This document shows, in pieces, positions 18,073 through 26,498 of a stretch of 64,000 nucleotides of DNA. The position numbers were made by a program, and so were the translations under genes. Position 1 is the first letter of the stretch. Every line of letters starts with the position of its first letter. Under the pieces are notes generated by a model. The model was not told the DNA's origin. It ran no database searches and saw only the letters and a program-made list of their open reading frames with translations. The DNA comes from Micromonospora sp045209745 (GTDB lineage Bacteria > Actinomycetota > Actinomycetes > Mycobacteriales > Micromonosporaceae), in NCBI RefSeq assembly GCF_045209745.1, contig NZ_CP109273.1, positions 620,001-684,000 on the forward strand. Direction: 5' to 3'.

Positions 18073-19038
18073 TCAGATCGGAGTTGGTGCGTGGGCGACC
18101 GGTGCGGCGGGCGTGGACCGGCCCGCCCGGATGGCGTACGCGAGGGCGTAGGGCATGAACGCCAGGTAGAGCATGGGTTCCATCGCCACATGGTTGGTGA
18201 TGATCTCGAAGATCCCCCAGGAGATGGTGGGCCGGGGTAGGCCGATGTTCCAGTCCGTCCAGGCGACGAAGAGCCACAGCGGCGCGGAGATGCGGTCGAC
18301 GTTGTCCATGTCTGTCGCACCGGCGACCGGGCCAGCGCCGATGCCTGCCGAAGCAGCGTCGAAGACGGCGAGAATCATCGCGAGGTCGGCGGCGGCGAGC
18401 GCGCCGAGGACGCCCACCCACCAGGCCGCGCGGAGTCGGTTGCGGGCGGCGAGGCTCGCCGCGGCCCAGAGCGCCAGCGTCAGGCCGGCCAACCAGAGCA
18501 GCAGACCGGGTACGGCGCGGGGCAGGTCTTCCGGGTAGATGACGTACAGGAGCGGAATCGCGACCGCACCGATGGGGAGCACCACGCCGAGCGCGATGCG
18601 CAGCGGACCGTCGAGTGCGCTGTGCCGGGCCCATCGGGCGGCAAGCACCGCCAGCAGCACCGCCAACGCGACGGTGATCGTCGTCCAGAGCAGCGTGAGC
18701 GTCTGGTCCGACCAGTGCGCTCCCATCTGCCAGACCTGAATCCGGAACAGGGCGGCCGCGCCTTCGACCACGATTCCGACGCAGGCGATCGGAGACAGCA
18801 GCAGCGCAGCCGCGGTGCGGCGAGCCCGCTGATGCATCAGCCTGCGGTCGACGAGCGGGGTGCCGGCCCGGCTGACGGCGAGGCTCACCGCGAAGCCGAG
18901 CATCTTCGTTCGGCTCTCGCTCTCGGCGAGCACGTGCAACTCGGCGGCCCACTCGCGGCGCAGGTCGTCGCGGACGTCGGCCGGCCAGCGGCGCGCGGCC
19001 ATCTCCAGCAGCAACTCGGCGGCCCGGCGGGTCACCAT
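18073..19038 (-). CDS. multi-pass membrane protein co-transcribed with PadR regulator
   Basis: Protein of 321 residues. The cytoplasmic N-terminal part (MVTRRAAELLLEMAARRWPADVRDDLRREWAAELH) resembles the permease-prefix segments found next to PadR regulators. About six to seven hydrophobic helices follow, and the C-terminal part has AMEPMLYLAFMPYALAYAIRAG. The start overlaps the end of padR by seven bases, so translation is coupled. Such PadR-linked membrane proteins often have unknown substrates; nothing here points to one. Confidence 0.75.
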   Translation of the reverse strand: MVTRRAAELLLEMAARRWPADVRDDLRREWAAELHVLAESESRTKMLGFAVSLAVSRAGTPLVDRRLMHQRARRTAAALLLSPIACVGIVVEGAAALFRIQVWQMGAHWSDQTLTLLWTTITVALAVLLAVLAARWARHSALDGPLRIALGVVLPIGAVAIPLLYVIYPEDLPRAVPGLLLWLAGLTLALWAAASLAARNRLRAAWWVGVLGALAAADLAMILAVFDAASAGIGAGPVAGATDMDNVDRISAPLWLFVAWTDWNIGLPRPTISWGIFEIITNHVAMEPMLYLAFMPYALAYAIRAGRSTPAAPVAHAPTPI

Positions 19039-19364
19039 GCTGGCGCCCCGGTGGGCTCGGTGCCGCCCCACGAGGGACGACCGTCGGGGATGGCGGCACG
19101 CAGCTCGGCGAGTGCCCGGCGGGCCTGCGCCACCCCAACGGCCGTGAGCCGGTAGTAGCGGCGGGCCGGCCGGCCGGCCGCGACGGGGTCGATCGCCTCC
19201 CAGTCGGCGGCCAGCCAGCCGGCCCCCCTCAGCCGGTGCAGCACCGGATAGAGGGTCCCGCTGGGTAGGCCCGTCAAACGCATCAGGTCCAGCCCGTAGC
19301 GCTGCGCGTCGGGTTCGGCGAGCAGCGCCGCGAGCACCTTCGCGACCGGAATGGTCATCCGCAT
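19032..19364 (-). CDS. PadR-family transcriptional regulator
   Basis: Protein of 110 residues, the size of minimal PadR subfamily-2 repressors. It has a winged helix with YGLDLMRLTGLPSGTLYPVLHRLRGAGWLAADWE and the wing GRPARRYYRLTAVG. The ATG at 19364 follows a TACAGT hexamer by five bases on the minus strand, consistent with a leaderless mRNA. It probably represses its own operon with the downstream membrane protein. Confidence 0.88.
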   Translation of the reverse strand: MRMTIPVAKVLAALLAEPDAQRYGLDLMRLTGLPSGTLYPVLHRLRGAGWLAADWEAIDPVAAGRPARRYYRLTAVGVAQARRALAELRAAIPDGRPSWGGTEPTGAPAW

Positions 19365-19384
19365 CCGGCCACTGTATCGGAACA

Positions 19385-20257
19385 CTACATAGGGGTGGGT
19401 ACCCGTTCGACGGGGATCCACAGCTCGGCGTCCGCCTCCGTGCCGTCCGCGGACACCCGGACCCGGGAAATCTCCGGTCCCGGTCGGCTGCGGTACGGGT
19501 TGGACGGAAACCACTGGGTGAACACGTCGCGCCACAGGTACTGCACCGCCTGCGGGAACGCACCGGAGGTGGTGAACACCGCCCACGTCCCGCCCTGCAC
19601 CGGCAGCGCGTCCAGGTCCTCCGGCGGGGCTGCGCTGGTCACCACCCCGTGCCAGTAGTCCAGCTCGGTGCCCTCCTCCCGGCTGTCGGCGAGGTTGTCG
19701 CTGACGTTGACGATCCCGGCCGGCTCCTGATCGGAGAGCGCCTCGATCCGCCCGGTCGTCTCCTTGCCGATGCTGTGAATGAACGCCACGATCGCCGGGT
19801 TCATCCCCTCGTGCACCAGCGGGACCCGGGCCTTGCGCCCCACCAGCGTGAACGCGTCCTTGCTGACGATTCGGTACTCCATGCTGCCGCTCCCTTCGAC
19901 GGTGAGTCGGAAGGACATCCGGGGCTGGGCGCGCAGCGCTGCCCCCGTACGCCGGGCCTCTCCGGGCCCCACGCCGTGCACGGCGTGGAACGCCCGGGCG
20001 AACGCCTCCGCCGACCCGTAGCCGTAGTGCACCGCGACGTCGAGCAACGTCCGCTCCCCCGCCAGCACGTCCGCGCCAGCGACGGTCAGCCGGCGCCGTC
20101 GGATGTACTCCGACAGCGGGACGCCGGCCAGCGCGGAGAACAGCCGCCGGAAGTGGTATTCCGACGTCAGCGCGATCCGCGCCAGCTCAGCGACCTCGAT
20201 CCGCTGGTCGAGGTGCCGCTCGATGTACGCCATGGCTTCGTTGAGCCGCTCCAGCAC
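19385..20257 (-). CDS. AraC-family regulator with GyrI-like ligand-binding domain
   Basis: Protein of 290 residues. The N-terminal ~100 residues carry two helix-turn-helix units of the AraC/XylS type (IEVAELARIALTSEYHFRRLFSALAG and TLLDVAVHYGYGSAEAFARAFHAVHG). Residues from about 125 on match the GyrI-like small-molecule-binding fold, with EGMNPAIVAFIHSIG and ALPVQGGTWAVFTTSGAFPQAVQYLWRDVFTQW. Regulators of this build sense drugs or amphipathic molecules. GTG start with GGAGG. Ends 20 bases before padR on the same strand. Confidence 0.9.
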   Translation of the reverse strand: MLERLNEAMAYIERHLDQRIEVAELARIALTSEYHFRRLFSALAGVPLSEYIRRRRLTVAGADVLAGERTLLDVAVHYGYGSAEAFARAFHAVHGVGPGEARRTGAALRAQPRMSFRLTVEGSGSMEYRIVSKDAFTLVGRKARVPLVHEGMNPAIVAFIHSIGKETTGRIEALSDQEPAGIVNVSDNLADSREEGTELDYWHGVVTSAAPPEDLDALPVQGGTWAVFTTSGAFPQAVQYLWRDVFTQWFPSNPYRSRPGPEISRVRVSADGTEADAELWIPVERVPTPM

Positions 20258-20400
20258 CCGGGCCTCCTTCCCTTCTGAGCAGTCACGCTAGGCGGCGGGG
20301 CCGGTGGCGCACCCGACATGCGATGCCCGCATCGGTCGGGTGGGCCGGCACCGATCGTCGTGTCGTAGCCTGGCGGACTTTGCTTCTTGAGGAGGTTGAC

Positions 20401-20991
20401 GTGGCCGAGTATCCGCAGGACGTCGTGCAACGCTTCCACGGCACCCCCGAACAGGTCGACGCCGGCCTGGTGGGTGAGCCGCCACGGACGTGGGGGTCCG
20501 TCGTCATCGAGGAGTACGACCCGACCTGGGCGCAACGGTTCGCCGCCGTCCGCGCGTCGCTCACCGAGGCGTTGGGTGCCCTGATTATCGGTGTGGAACA
20601 CGTCGGGTCCACCGCGGTGCCAGGGCTGGCGGCCAAGCCCATCATCGATATCGACATCATCATCGGGGACACAGCGGAGGAGTCCACGTATCTTCCCGCC
20701 CTGGAAGGGCTCGGGTACCGACTCGTCCTCCGGGAGCCCTGGTGGCACGGGCACCGGATGCTTCTCAGCCTCGCCGAGGACGTCAACCTGCACGTCTGGC
20801 CGCAGGCCGCGCCGGAACCCGTGCGGCACCGGCTCTTCCGCGACTGGCTGCGCTCGCATCCGGAAGACCGGGAGCTGTACGCCGCGACCAAACGACGCCT
20901 CGCGCGTGACACCGCGCACCGGCCCCGCGCCTACAGCCTGGCGAAGAACGACGTCATCGACGACATCTACGCGCGCATCTTCGCCACCTGA
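20401..20991 (+). CDS. GrpB family protein
   Basis: Protein of 196 residues with the GrpB (UPF0157) nucleotidyltransferase-like fold: VEHVGSTAVPGLAAKPIIDIDIII, with the GSTAV loop and the DxD metal site, then LEGLGYRL and HGHRMLLSLAEDVNLHVWP. The biochemical role of the family is not well settled. GTG start directly after AGGAGG at seven-base spacing, so the longer upstream frame was not used. Followed by a perfect 18-bp hairpin. Confidence 0.85.
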   Translation: MAEYPQDVVQRFHGTPEQVDAGLVGEPPRTWGSVVIEEYDPTWAQRFAAVRASLTEALGALIIGVEHVGSTAVPGLAAKPIIDIDIIIGDTAEESTYLPALEGLGYRLVLREPWWHGHRMLLSLAEDVNLHVWPQAAPEPVRHRLFRDWLRSHPEDRELYAATKRRLARDTAHRPRAYSLAKNDVIDDIYARIFAT

Positions 20992-21063
20992 GAGACGACG
21001 CGCCGGTTCAACTTGCCCCCGCCCGCCCCCCGATGACCTCCCGCCACCGGCGGTCACGCGCAG

Positions 21064-21108
21064 ATCTTGGACAGTTTCCGTTACGAGCTGACGGAAACTG
21101 TCCAAGAT
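21064..21108. terminator. perfect 18-bp palindrome, two-way terminator or dispersed element
   Basis: ATCTTGGACAGTTTCCGT (21064-21081) pairs perfectly with 21091-21108 around a 9-base loop, between convergent genes. Seventeen bases covering most of the left arm recur at 8964-8980, so this is a repeat family and not only a terminator. Confidence 0.7.
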
Positions 21109-21161
21109 TCGGCGGTAGGCAGTGGCTGCAGGTCTGCCAGCCGGTCACCGGATGCCCAGTT

Positions 21162-21266
21162 ACCGCCGACCCTGACCGCGACGCGGCCGCGCAGGTCGGT
21201 GGGGCCGAGTGGCCCGGAGTTGAGCCACTCGGTCGCCCCGTCGAGCGGGGGCAGGTGCACGGCCAT
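21162..21266 (-). pseudogene. remnant of a redoxin/thioredoxin-like gene N-terminus
   Basis: Directly after the epoxide hydrolase stop, an ATG opens MAVHLPPLDGATEWLNSGPL followed by a DLRGRV motif, the usual N-terminus of TlpA/DipZ-like redoxins. In that family DLRGRV leads into a strand and then the active-site Cys pair. Here the similarity fades after RGRVAV, no CxxC follows, and the frame runs into the palindrome at 21064. The gene is therefore a truncated relic, probably the former second gene of the epoxide hydrolase operon. Confidence 0.55.
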
Positions 21267-22493
21267 CTAGCGAAGCGACCGGAAGGCGGTGCGAAGCTCT
21301 TCGGTGAAGATTTTCGGCTGCTCCCAGGCCGCGAAGTGCCCGCCCTTGTCGAGCTTGTTGTAGTAGATGAGGTTGGGGTACGCCTGCTCCGCCCAACTCT
21401 GTGGCGCCTCGTAGAGCTCGTCGGGAAAAACGCTCACGGCGACCGGGACGTTCACGCCCTTGGTGGCGAAGAACGAGAGCTTGTTCTCCGCATACAGACG
21501 GGACGCGGAAATCGCGGTATTCGTCAGCCAGTATAGCGAGATGTTGTCCAGGATGTCGTCCCGGGTGAGACCTGCGGTCGCTCCGCCGAAGACCTGCGCG
21601 ATCAGGGCCAGACTTTTCGCGTCATGGTCGAGCAGGAAGGACGCCAGGCCGACCGGAGAGTCCGCCAGCCCGGTCAGCGTCTGCGGACGCGTCGCCATCA
21701 TGAGGGCGTACGCGACGTGCTTCCAGACGTAGTTGACTTCCTCGGCGGCACGCATTTCGTCGTCGGAGAGACCGGAGGGCAGCGAGCCCATGGCGTTGTT
21801 CGCGCCGGTGGTGTCGCCCTGGAACAACAGGTCGATCTCGGGTGGGACCGCACCAGGCATGTTGGTGTGGATGCCGAGCAGTTCCGGAGGGGCCTGGATG
21901 CCCATCTGGTCCACGATGACCGCACCCCAGTCGCCGCCCTGGGCGACGAACCGCGAGTAGCCGAGACGCTTCATCAGCTCGGTCCAGGCGGTTGCGATCT
22001 TCTGCGGGTTCCACCCCGACGTCGTCGGCTTGCCGGAGAAGCCGTGGCCCGGCAGCGATGGGATCACCAGGTGGAAGGCGTCCGACGCGCTCCCGCCGTG
22101 GGCGGTGGGGTCGGTGAGCGGCTCGATGATCTTCATCTGCTCGATGACCGACCCGGGCCACCCGTGGGTGACGATGAGCGGCAGCGCGTCCTCGTGCTTC
22201 GAGCGCACCTCAATGAAGTGGATGTCCACCCCGTCGATGGTGGTCATGAACTGCGGTACGGCGTTCAGTCGCGCCTCGACCTTGCGCCAGTCGTACTCGT
22301 TCTCCCAATAGCGGGCGACGGCCTGAATCGTCGCGAGTGGCACGCCCTGCGACTGGTCGTCAACGGTTTCCTTTTCCGGCCAACGCGTGGCCGCGATGCG
22401 CCGGCGCAGGTCATCAAGGTCAGCCTGAGGGATTTCCACCGTGAACGGTCGAATCTCCGTCGTGCCGGGACGTGCTTTGGTCTTGACAGCCAT
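21267..22493 (-). CDS. epoxide hydrolase (alpha/beta hydrolase with EHN domain)
   Basis: Protein of 408 residues. The N-terminal epoxide-hydrolase N domain (about 15-125: PFTVEIPQADLDDLRRRIAATRWP, YWENEYDWRKVEARLNAVPQF) precedes the catalytic fold. Oxyanion motif HGWPGS, nucleophile Asp in GGDWGAVI, and C-terminal catalytic His in KGGHFAAWEQP are all present. It would open epoxides to diols. ATG with GAGGAAG upstream. The gene is followed by a truncated redoxin gene, so part of an operon may have been lost. Confidence 0.9.
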   Translation of the reverse strand: MAVKTKARPGTTEIRPFTVEIPQADLDDLRRRIAATRWPEKETVDDQSQGVPLATIQAVARYWENEYDWRKVEARLNAVPQFMTTIDGVDIHFIEVRSKHEDALPLIVTHGWPGSVIEQMKIIEPLTDPTAHGGSASDAFHLVIPSLPGHGFSGKPTTSGWNPQKIATAWTELMKRLGYSRFVAQGGDWGAVIVDQMGIQAPPELLGIHTNMPGAVPPEIDLLFQGDTTGANNAMGSLPSGLSDDEMRAAEEVNYVWKHVAYALMMATRPQTLTGLADSPVGLASFLLDHDAKSLALIAQVFGGATAGLTRDDILDNISLYWLTNTAISASRLYAENKLSFFATKGVNVPVAVSVFPDELYEAPQSWAEQAYPNLIYYNKLDKGGHFAAWEQPKIFTEELRTAFRSLR

Positions 22494-22648
22494 GCGGGCT
22501 TCCTCTCCGTCTGAGTTTGCGCCTCGCGAGGGGAATCATGGGATGAGGGCACTGCCCGGGCTTATGTGCCAATTCACGATGGGCACGCCGCCCATATCTC
22601 GGAGCCTAGAACGCCGTACCCCGCGCTCGTGGCCATACGAGCAGTCCC

Positions 22649-23485
22649 TCACTGGTCCTGCCCGGGGGCGGCTACCGCGTGCTCGGCGGCTCGGCTGACC
22701 TGCTCCCAGCCCGCCCAGGTGTCCATCCGCCGACGGGAGATGTCGAACGCCAGGTCGTACACCATGCTCCCGAGCAGGAGCCGCAGCGGCGGGTCGTCGC
22801 TGTCGACCAGGCGCAGCAACGCCTCGGCGGCCAGCCGGGGCTCGCTGTCGATCGAACCCTCAGCCCACTGTCGTTCCAGTTCAGCGCGCAGCGGCGCGTA
22901 CGCCTCCATCGGAGTGGTGGCGCTCAAACTGGTGTAGAGGTCGGTCCAGTAACCGCCCGGCTGCACGATGCTGAGCTTGATGTCGAAGGCCGCCGCCTCC
23001 ATTGCCAACGCCTCACTCATGCCTTCCAGGGCGAATTTGCTCGCGCTGTACATGCCGGTGCTCGGAAAGCCGCCGAGCGCGGCGATGCTGGACACCTGCA
23101 CGATGTGGCCGGATCGTTGGGCCCGCAGATGCGGCAGCACCGCCTGACTCACCCACAGCGCGCCGAAGAGGTTCACCTCGAACTGGGCTCGCGCCTCCGC
23201 CTCGGTGAACTCTTCGACCATTCCCATGGACAGGGTCCCTGCGTTGTTGACGACGATGTCGAGCCGTCCGAAGTGCTCGACGGCGGTGGCCACGGCGGCG
23301 AATACCGCAGCCCGGTCGGTCACGTCGAGGGTCAGCGCCAGCAGCCGGTCGCCGTGCCGCTCGTCGAAGTCGTCCCGGGCGATGGTCCGGGCGGCGGCGA
23401 CCACCCGGTCCCCACGGTCGAGCGCCGCGTCGGTGAAGGCGCGGCCCAGGCCGCGGCTGGCGCCGGTGATGAACCAGGCACGCAT
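22649..23485 (-). CDS. SDR-family oxidoreductase
   Basis: Protein of 278 residues of the classical short-chain dehydrogenase type. Cofactor loop TGASRGLGRAF near the N-terminus, NNAGTLSMG, and catalytic SSIAALGGFPSTGMYSASKFALEG (Ser, Tyr, Lys). The basic residue after the loop and RTIARDDF suggest NADP preference. The substrate is unknown. It is divergent from a tetR gene, and its upstream region carries two near-identical 21-bp palindromes, so it is very probably the main target of that repressor. Confidence 0.9.
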   Translation of the reverse strand: MRAWFITGASRGLGRAFTDAALDRGDRVVAAARTIARDDFDERHGDRLLALTLDVTDRAAVFAAVATAVEHFGRLDIVVNNAGTLSMGMVEEFTEAEARAQFEVNLFGALWVSQAVLPHLRAQRSGHIVQVSSIAALGGFPSTGMYSASKFALEGMSEALAMEAAAFDIKLSIVQPGGYWTDLYTSLSATTPMEAYAPLRAELERQWAEGSIDSEPRLAAEALLRLVDSDDPPLRLLLGSMVYDLAFDISRRRMDTWAGWEQVSRAAEHAVAAPGQDQ

Positions 23486-23509
23486 GTCGGATCTCCATCC
23501 CTTTAGCGA

Positions 23510-23530
23510 GACGAGACGGTCCGTCTCGTC
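23510..23530. promoter_or_regulatory. TetR operator O1 in SDR promoter
   Basis: A perfect 21-bp palindrome with arms GACGAGACGG and CCGTCTCGTC around one base. It lies 24 bases upstream of the SDR start and just downstream of a TAATCT -10 element on the minus strand (23540-23545), so a bound repressor would block transcription. Confidence 0.8.
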
Positions 23531-23568
23531 TTCGAGGAGAGATTAGGCCGCGCTGTCCCAGCCGTCAA

Positions 23569-23589
23569 GACGAGACGGTTCGTCTCGTC
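23569..23589. promoter_or_regulatory. TetR operator O2 in tetR promoter
   Basis: A second copy of the 21-bp palindrome (one mismatch in the arms), centred 59 bp from O1 and just upstream of the TATCGT -10-like hexamer of tetR (23595-23600). This implies autoregulation and possibly cooperative binding across the intergenic region. Confidence 0.8.
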
Positions 23590-23608
23590 ACTGATATCGT
23601 GGGGCCCC

Positions 23609-24202
23609 ATGACCCCCAACACGGCCCGCCGGAGAGAGACCTCCCGGCGCGCCATCCTGACCGCGGCCTTCGACCTGCTCCAGGAGATCGGGTACGCGAA
23701 GGTCAGCATCGAGGGCATCGCCGCGCGCGCCGGCGTCGGCAAACAGACCATCTACCGCTGGTGGCCGTCCAAGGGCGCGGTCATCTTCGACGCGTTCCTC
23801 ATGCTCAGCGAGGCCGCCGAGGGTGGGCCGCCGACCTTGCCGGACACCGGCGACCTGGCAGCCGACCTCACCCTGGTGCTCCGCGCCACGGTCGAGGAGA
23901 TGAACGATCCCCGGTACGAGCAACCGATGCGCGCCCTGGCCACCGAGATCGCGCTCGACCCCGAGCTGGCGGCCGCCTACGCCGAACGCCTGGACGGGCC
24001 GCTGAAGGAGGCCAAACGGCAGCGCCTGCGCAGCGCCCAAAAGGCCGGGCAACTCGCCGACGACATCGACCTCGACGTGGCGGTGGACCTCATCTGGGGA
24101 CCGTTGTTCAGCCGATGGCTGCAGCGCAGCGGACCGCTCACCGCCGAGTACGCCGACCTCGTCGTCACCACGGCCCTCGACGGGTTGCGCCCCCGCCCAT
24201 GA
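23609..24202 (+). CDS. TetR-family transcriptional repressor
   Basis: Protein of 197 residues. N-terminal helix-turn-helix: RRAILTAAFDLLQEIGYAKVSIEGIAARAGVGKQTIYRWWPSKGAVIFDAF. The C-terminal ligand/dimer domain is of the TetR_C_16 style, with PRYEQPMRALATEIALDPELAAAYAERL. The ATG follows a TATCGT hexamer by eight bases, so the message is probably leaderless. It is divergent from the SDR gene and the two operators between them fit a single-effector switch for both genes. Confidence 0.9.
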   Translation: MTPNTARRRETSRRAILTAAFDLLQEIGYAKVSIEGIAARAGVGKQTIYRWWPSKGAVIFDAFLMLSEAAEGGPPTLPDTGDLAADLTLVLRATVEEMNDPRYEQPMRALATEIALDPELAAAYAERLDGPLKEAKRQRLRSAQKAGQLADDIDLDVAVDLIWGPLFSRWLQRSGPLTAEYADLVVTTALDGLRPRP

Positions 24203-24214
24203 CAACCGACTGAT

Positions 24215-24283
24215 CCACTCGGCTTCCTTGAAACCGGTCCATCCCGGGCCACAGGACACCCCGCCTTCCTTGAAGCCGAGTGG
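24215..24283. terminator. intergenic palindrome after tetR
   Basis: Arms CCACTCGGCTTC (24215-24226) and GAAGCCGAGTGG (24272-24283) pair perfectly over 12 bp, with CTTCCTTGAA-like repeats inside. It may terminate tetR. Confidence 0.5.
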
Positions 24284-24388
24284 GCGCCCCCACCGCCCTG
24301 AACGGACTGCTACCCCACCGGTGCGGCAAGTGACGGTTTGCTCGACGATTTTGCGCTGCCGCAGCACACTGCGGCAACATCAGGCGCC

Positions 24389-25300
24389 GTGACGGCACCA
24401 GACTCGGCCCGCAACAACGACACCCCGCTCGGCACACTCCGGTCGCGTCGGCGGGTCAGACACTGGCTGGCCGGCGCCGGGGTCACCGCCCTGGCCGCCG
24501 TCCTCGGCATCACCCTCGCCGTACGTTCCGGCGCTGCCCCGGCCTGCGCCGCGCCGCCGACCGGCAACGCCGTCCACAAGGTAAAGGCCAGCTTCTACGA
24601 CGCGGGCCGCTCGGGCGGCAACTGCTCCTTCCCGGGCCCGCCGGCGGACCGGCTCTACGTGGCCCTCGGCGCGTCGGCATACTCCGGGGCCGCGGCCTGC
24701 GGCAGCTACCTGGAGGTGAGCGGCCCGAAGGGCAAGGTCCGGGTCATGGTGATGGACCAGTGCGGCGGTTGCGGAACCAGCAAGATCGACCTTTCCACCG
24801 AGGCGTTCACCAGAATCGCCGACCGGTCGCAGGGCATCGCATCCGTGACGTACCGGGCGGTGGTGAACCCGCCGCTCGACGGCGGGCTGACCTTCCGGAT
24901 GAAGGGTGGCGCCTCGAAATACTGGTTCGCGGTGCAGGTCGGCAACCACGGCAACCCGCTCCGCTCGGTCGAGGCGACGGGGCCGGGTGGCGGCTTCCGC
25001 AAGGCGGCCCGCCAGAGCGACAACTACTGGATCGTCGAGGGCGGGCTCGGCCCCGGGCCCTACAACATCAAGGTCACCGATGTGTACGGGCGACAGGCAA
25101 CCGCCACCAACATCCGGATGGTCGCGAAGCAGGTCCAACGCAGCACGGCCTCCCTCGCCGCCCCTTCGCCCAGCAGCTCGCCCCCGGCCCAGCCGACCCC
25201 CACCACCGCGCCCTCGCCGACCCCGGCGGAGTCGGTCGCCCCGGCGACCACCGTCGAAGCCCTCGCCGGCGCCGCCCCGCCCGGGGCCTCCCGCTGCTGA
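24389..25300 (+). CDS. secreted expansin-like (RlpA/EXLX) protein
   Basis: Protein of about 303 residues. A signal/anchor segment (WLAGAGVTALAAVLGITLAV) is followed by a double-psi beta-barrel domain (KVKASFYDAGRSGGNC, VALGASAYSGAAACGSYLEV, VMDQCGGCGTSKIDLSTEAFTRI) with the catalytic-type Asp, then a CBM63-like domain (YWFAVQVGNHGNPLRSVE, DNYWIVEGGLGPGPYNIKVTDVYG). The C-terminus is a Pro/Ser/Thr-rich tail ending in Cys. Bacterial expansins loosen polysaccharide walls without hydrolysis. The GTG at 24389 is preferred; an upstream TTG at 24338 is also in frame. Confidence 0.8.
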   Translation: MTAPDSARNNDTPLGTLRSRRRVRHWLAGAGVTALAAVLGITLAVRSGAAPACAAPPTGNAVHKVKASFYDAGRSGGNCSFPGPPADRLYVALGASAYSGAAACGSYLEVSGPKGKVRVMVMDQCGGCGTSKIDLSTEAFTRIADRSQGIASVTYRAVVNPPLDGGLTFRMKGGASKYWFAVQVGNHGNPLRSVEATGPGGGFRKAARQSDNYWIVEGGLGPGPYNIKVTDVYGRQATATNIRMVAKQVQRSTASLAAPSPSSSPPAQPTPTTAPSPTPAESVAPATTVEALAGAAPPGASRC

Positions 25301-25430
25301 CCCAGCCGTGGTCACGGCGAGTGAACCGGCACGGAACTCAGCGGCGGCGACTGAGGGAGGACGTGAGCAGACTCCGCAGCAGCGCGGTAGGCACCTCGGT
25401 AATCCGCTGCCGGCAGCGGGCAAGTTACTG

Positions 25431-25766
25431 CTAACTGCTGCGTGGGGCGTACATGATGATGGCGACGCCGACGAGGCAGATGGCGGCGCCGGTGATGTCG
25501 TAACGGTCGGGGCGGAACTTGTCGACGACCACGCCCCAGGCGAGGGAGCCTGCGACGAAGATTCCGCCGTAGGCGGCGAGGATGCGCCCGAAGTTCGGGT
25601 CGGGTTGGAAGGTGGCGGCGAAGCCATAGAGCCCGAGTGCGATGACTCCGGCCGCGATCCACAGCAGTCCTCGGTGTTCCCGCCAGCCTTGCCACACCAG
25701 CCATGCGCCGCCGATCTCGGCGATCGCGGCGAGAATGAACAGCAGGATCGAGCGGGCAACCGTCAT
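25431..25766 (-). CDS. YnfA/UPF0060 family membrane protein
   Basis: Protein of 111 residues with four helices and the family pattern FILAAIAEIGGAWLVWQGWREHR, GLYGFAATFQPDPNFGRILAAYGGIFVAGSLAWG, IMYAPR. It is an SMR-like small membrane protein; transport activity in the family is debated. It is the last gene of the MerR-led operon and its start overlaps the stop of the upstream gene by four bases. Confidence 0.85.
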   Translation of the reverse strand: MTVARSILLFILAAIAEIGGAWLVWQGWREHRGLLWIAAGVIALGLYGFAATFQPDPNFGRILAAYGGIFVAGSLAWGVVVDKFRPDRYDITGAAICLVGVAIIMYAPRSS

Positions 25767-26071
25767 GCGCCGGACCGTATCGTGACCTTCTCACGGTTGT
25801 GCTGGTCATCCTGTCCGCAGGAGCAGTTGCCTCCGGCGCAGCCGGTGGTGTGGCGGCGGCTGTTGGTCCACCACCAGGACAGCCCGGCGAATACGGCCAG
25901 GGCGACGGCGACACCGGGCATGAAACGGTTGGCTGCCGCCCAGCCAGCACCGCCGAGGATTCCGGCGGCGAGCAGCGGCGGCAGGAGGCAGCAGGCGACG
26001 CAGGCGACACCTGCGAGTCCGGTCATGCCGGAGGGGAGCAGGCGGCGTAGTCGGTTAGCAGGTGTCGGCAC
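25763..26071 (-). CDS. small Cys-rich membrane protein of metal operon (MerT-like)
   Basis: Protein of 102 residues. Two helices are visible: GLAGVACVACCLLPPLLAAGILGGAGWAAA and VAVALAVFAGLSWWW. The vicinal CC just before LLPP is reminiscent of the first helix of MerT/MerC-type ion transporters, and the C-terminal tail has CAGGNCSCG, a likely cytoplasmic metal site. The GTG at 26071 is used because AGGAG precedes it by about six bases. It overlaps merR by 17 bases and ynfA by 4. A role in mercury or another soft-metal ion is inferred from the motifs and neighbours. Confidence 0.7.
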   Translation of the reverse strand: MPTPANRLRRLLPSGMTGLAGVACVACCLLPPLLAAGILGGAGWAAANRFMPGVAVALAVFAGLSWWWTNSRRHTTGCAGGNCSCGQDDQHNREKVTIRSGA

Positions 26072-26498
26072 GGTCGCTCCTAATGAGTTCAGCAAACGGC
26101 AGGGGGCAGCAGGAGTTGCCGGCACACGCGACCAGGTCGTCGCAGCCGGCCGAGATGGCGGCGTTCAGGGTGTCACGGATGACGATCAGGTCGGCCAACT
26201 TCTGCTCCACCTCGACCAGCTTTTCCTTGGCCTGTGCCTGGAGACCGGTGTCGGGTCGAGTGTGCTGGTGTCGGCCGGCGTCGAGCAGGTCGGCGACCTC
26301 GTTGAGAGTGAAGCCGAGACGCTGCGCGGTCTTGATGATCCGCAGCAGGGTGATCGTGTCGGTCGGGTAGAGCCGATGTCCGCCCGGCGACCGCTGCGGT
26401 GCGGTGAGCAGTCCCCGGCGTTCGTAGTAGCGCAGGGTTTGCAGGTTGACCCCGGCCGCATCGGCGAGCTGGCCGCTGCGCAGCCCCGTTCCGGTCAT
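26055..26498 (-). CDS. MerR-family metal-responsive regulator
   Basis: Protein of 147 residues. Winged-helix start GLRSGQLADAAGVNLQTLRYYERRGLL, then a dimerisation helix (VEVEQKLADLIVIRDTLNAAISAG). The C-terminus carries a Cys cluster, GCDDLVACAGNSCCPLPF, which fits binding of a soft metal ion. MerR proteins bend a promoter with an over-long spacer; such a promoter is present upstream at 26860-26890. Overlaps the preceding gene by four bases (ATGA) and the following one by 17. Confidence 0.88.
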   Translation of the reverse strand: MTGTGLRSGQLADAAGVNLQTLRYYERRGLLTAPQRSPGGHRLYPTDTITLLRIIKTAQRLGFTLNEVADLLDAGRHQHTRPDTGLQAQAKEKLVEVEQKLADLIVIRDTLNAAISAGCDDLVACAGNSCCPLPFAELIRSDRADTC

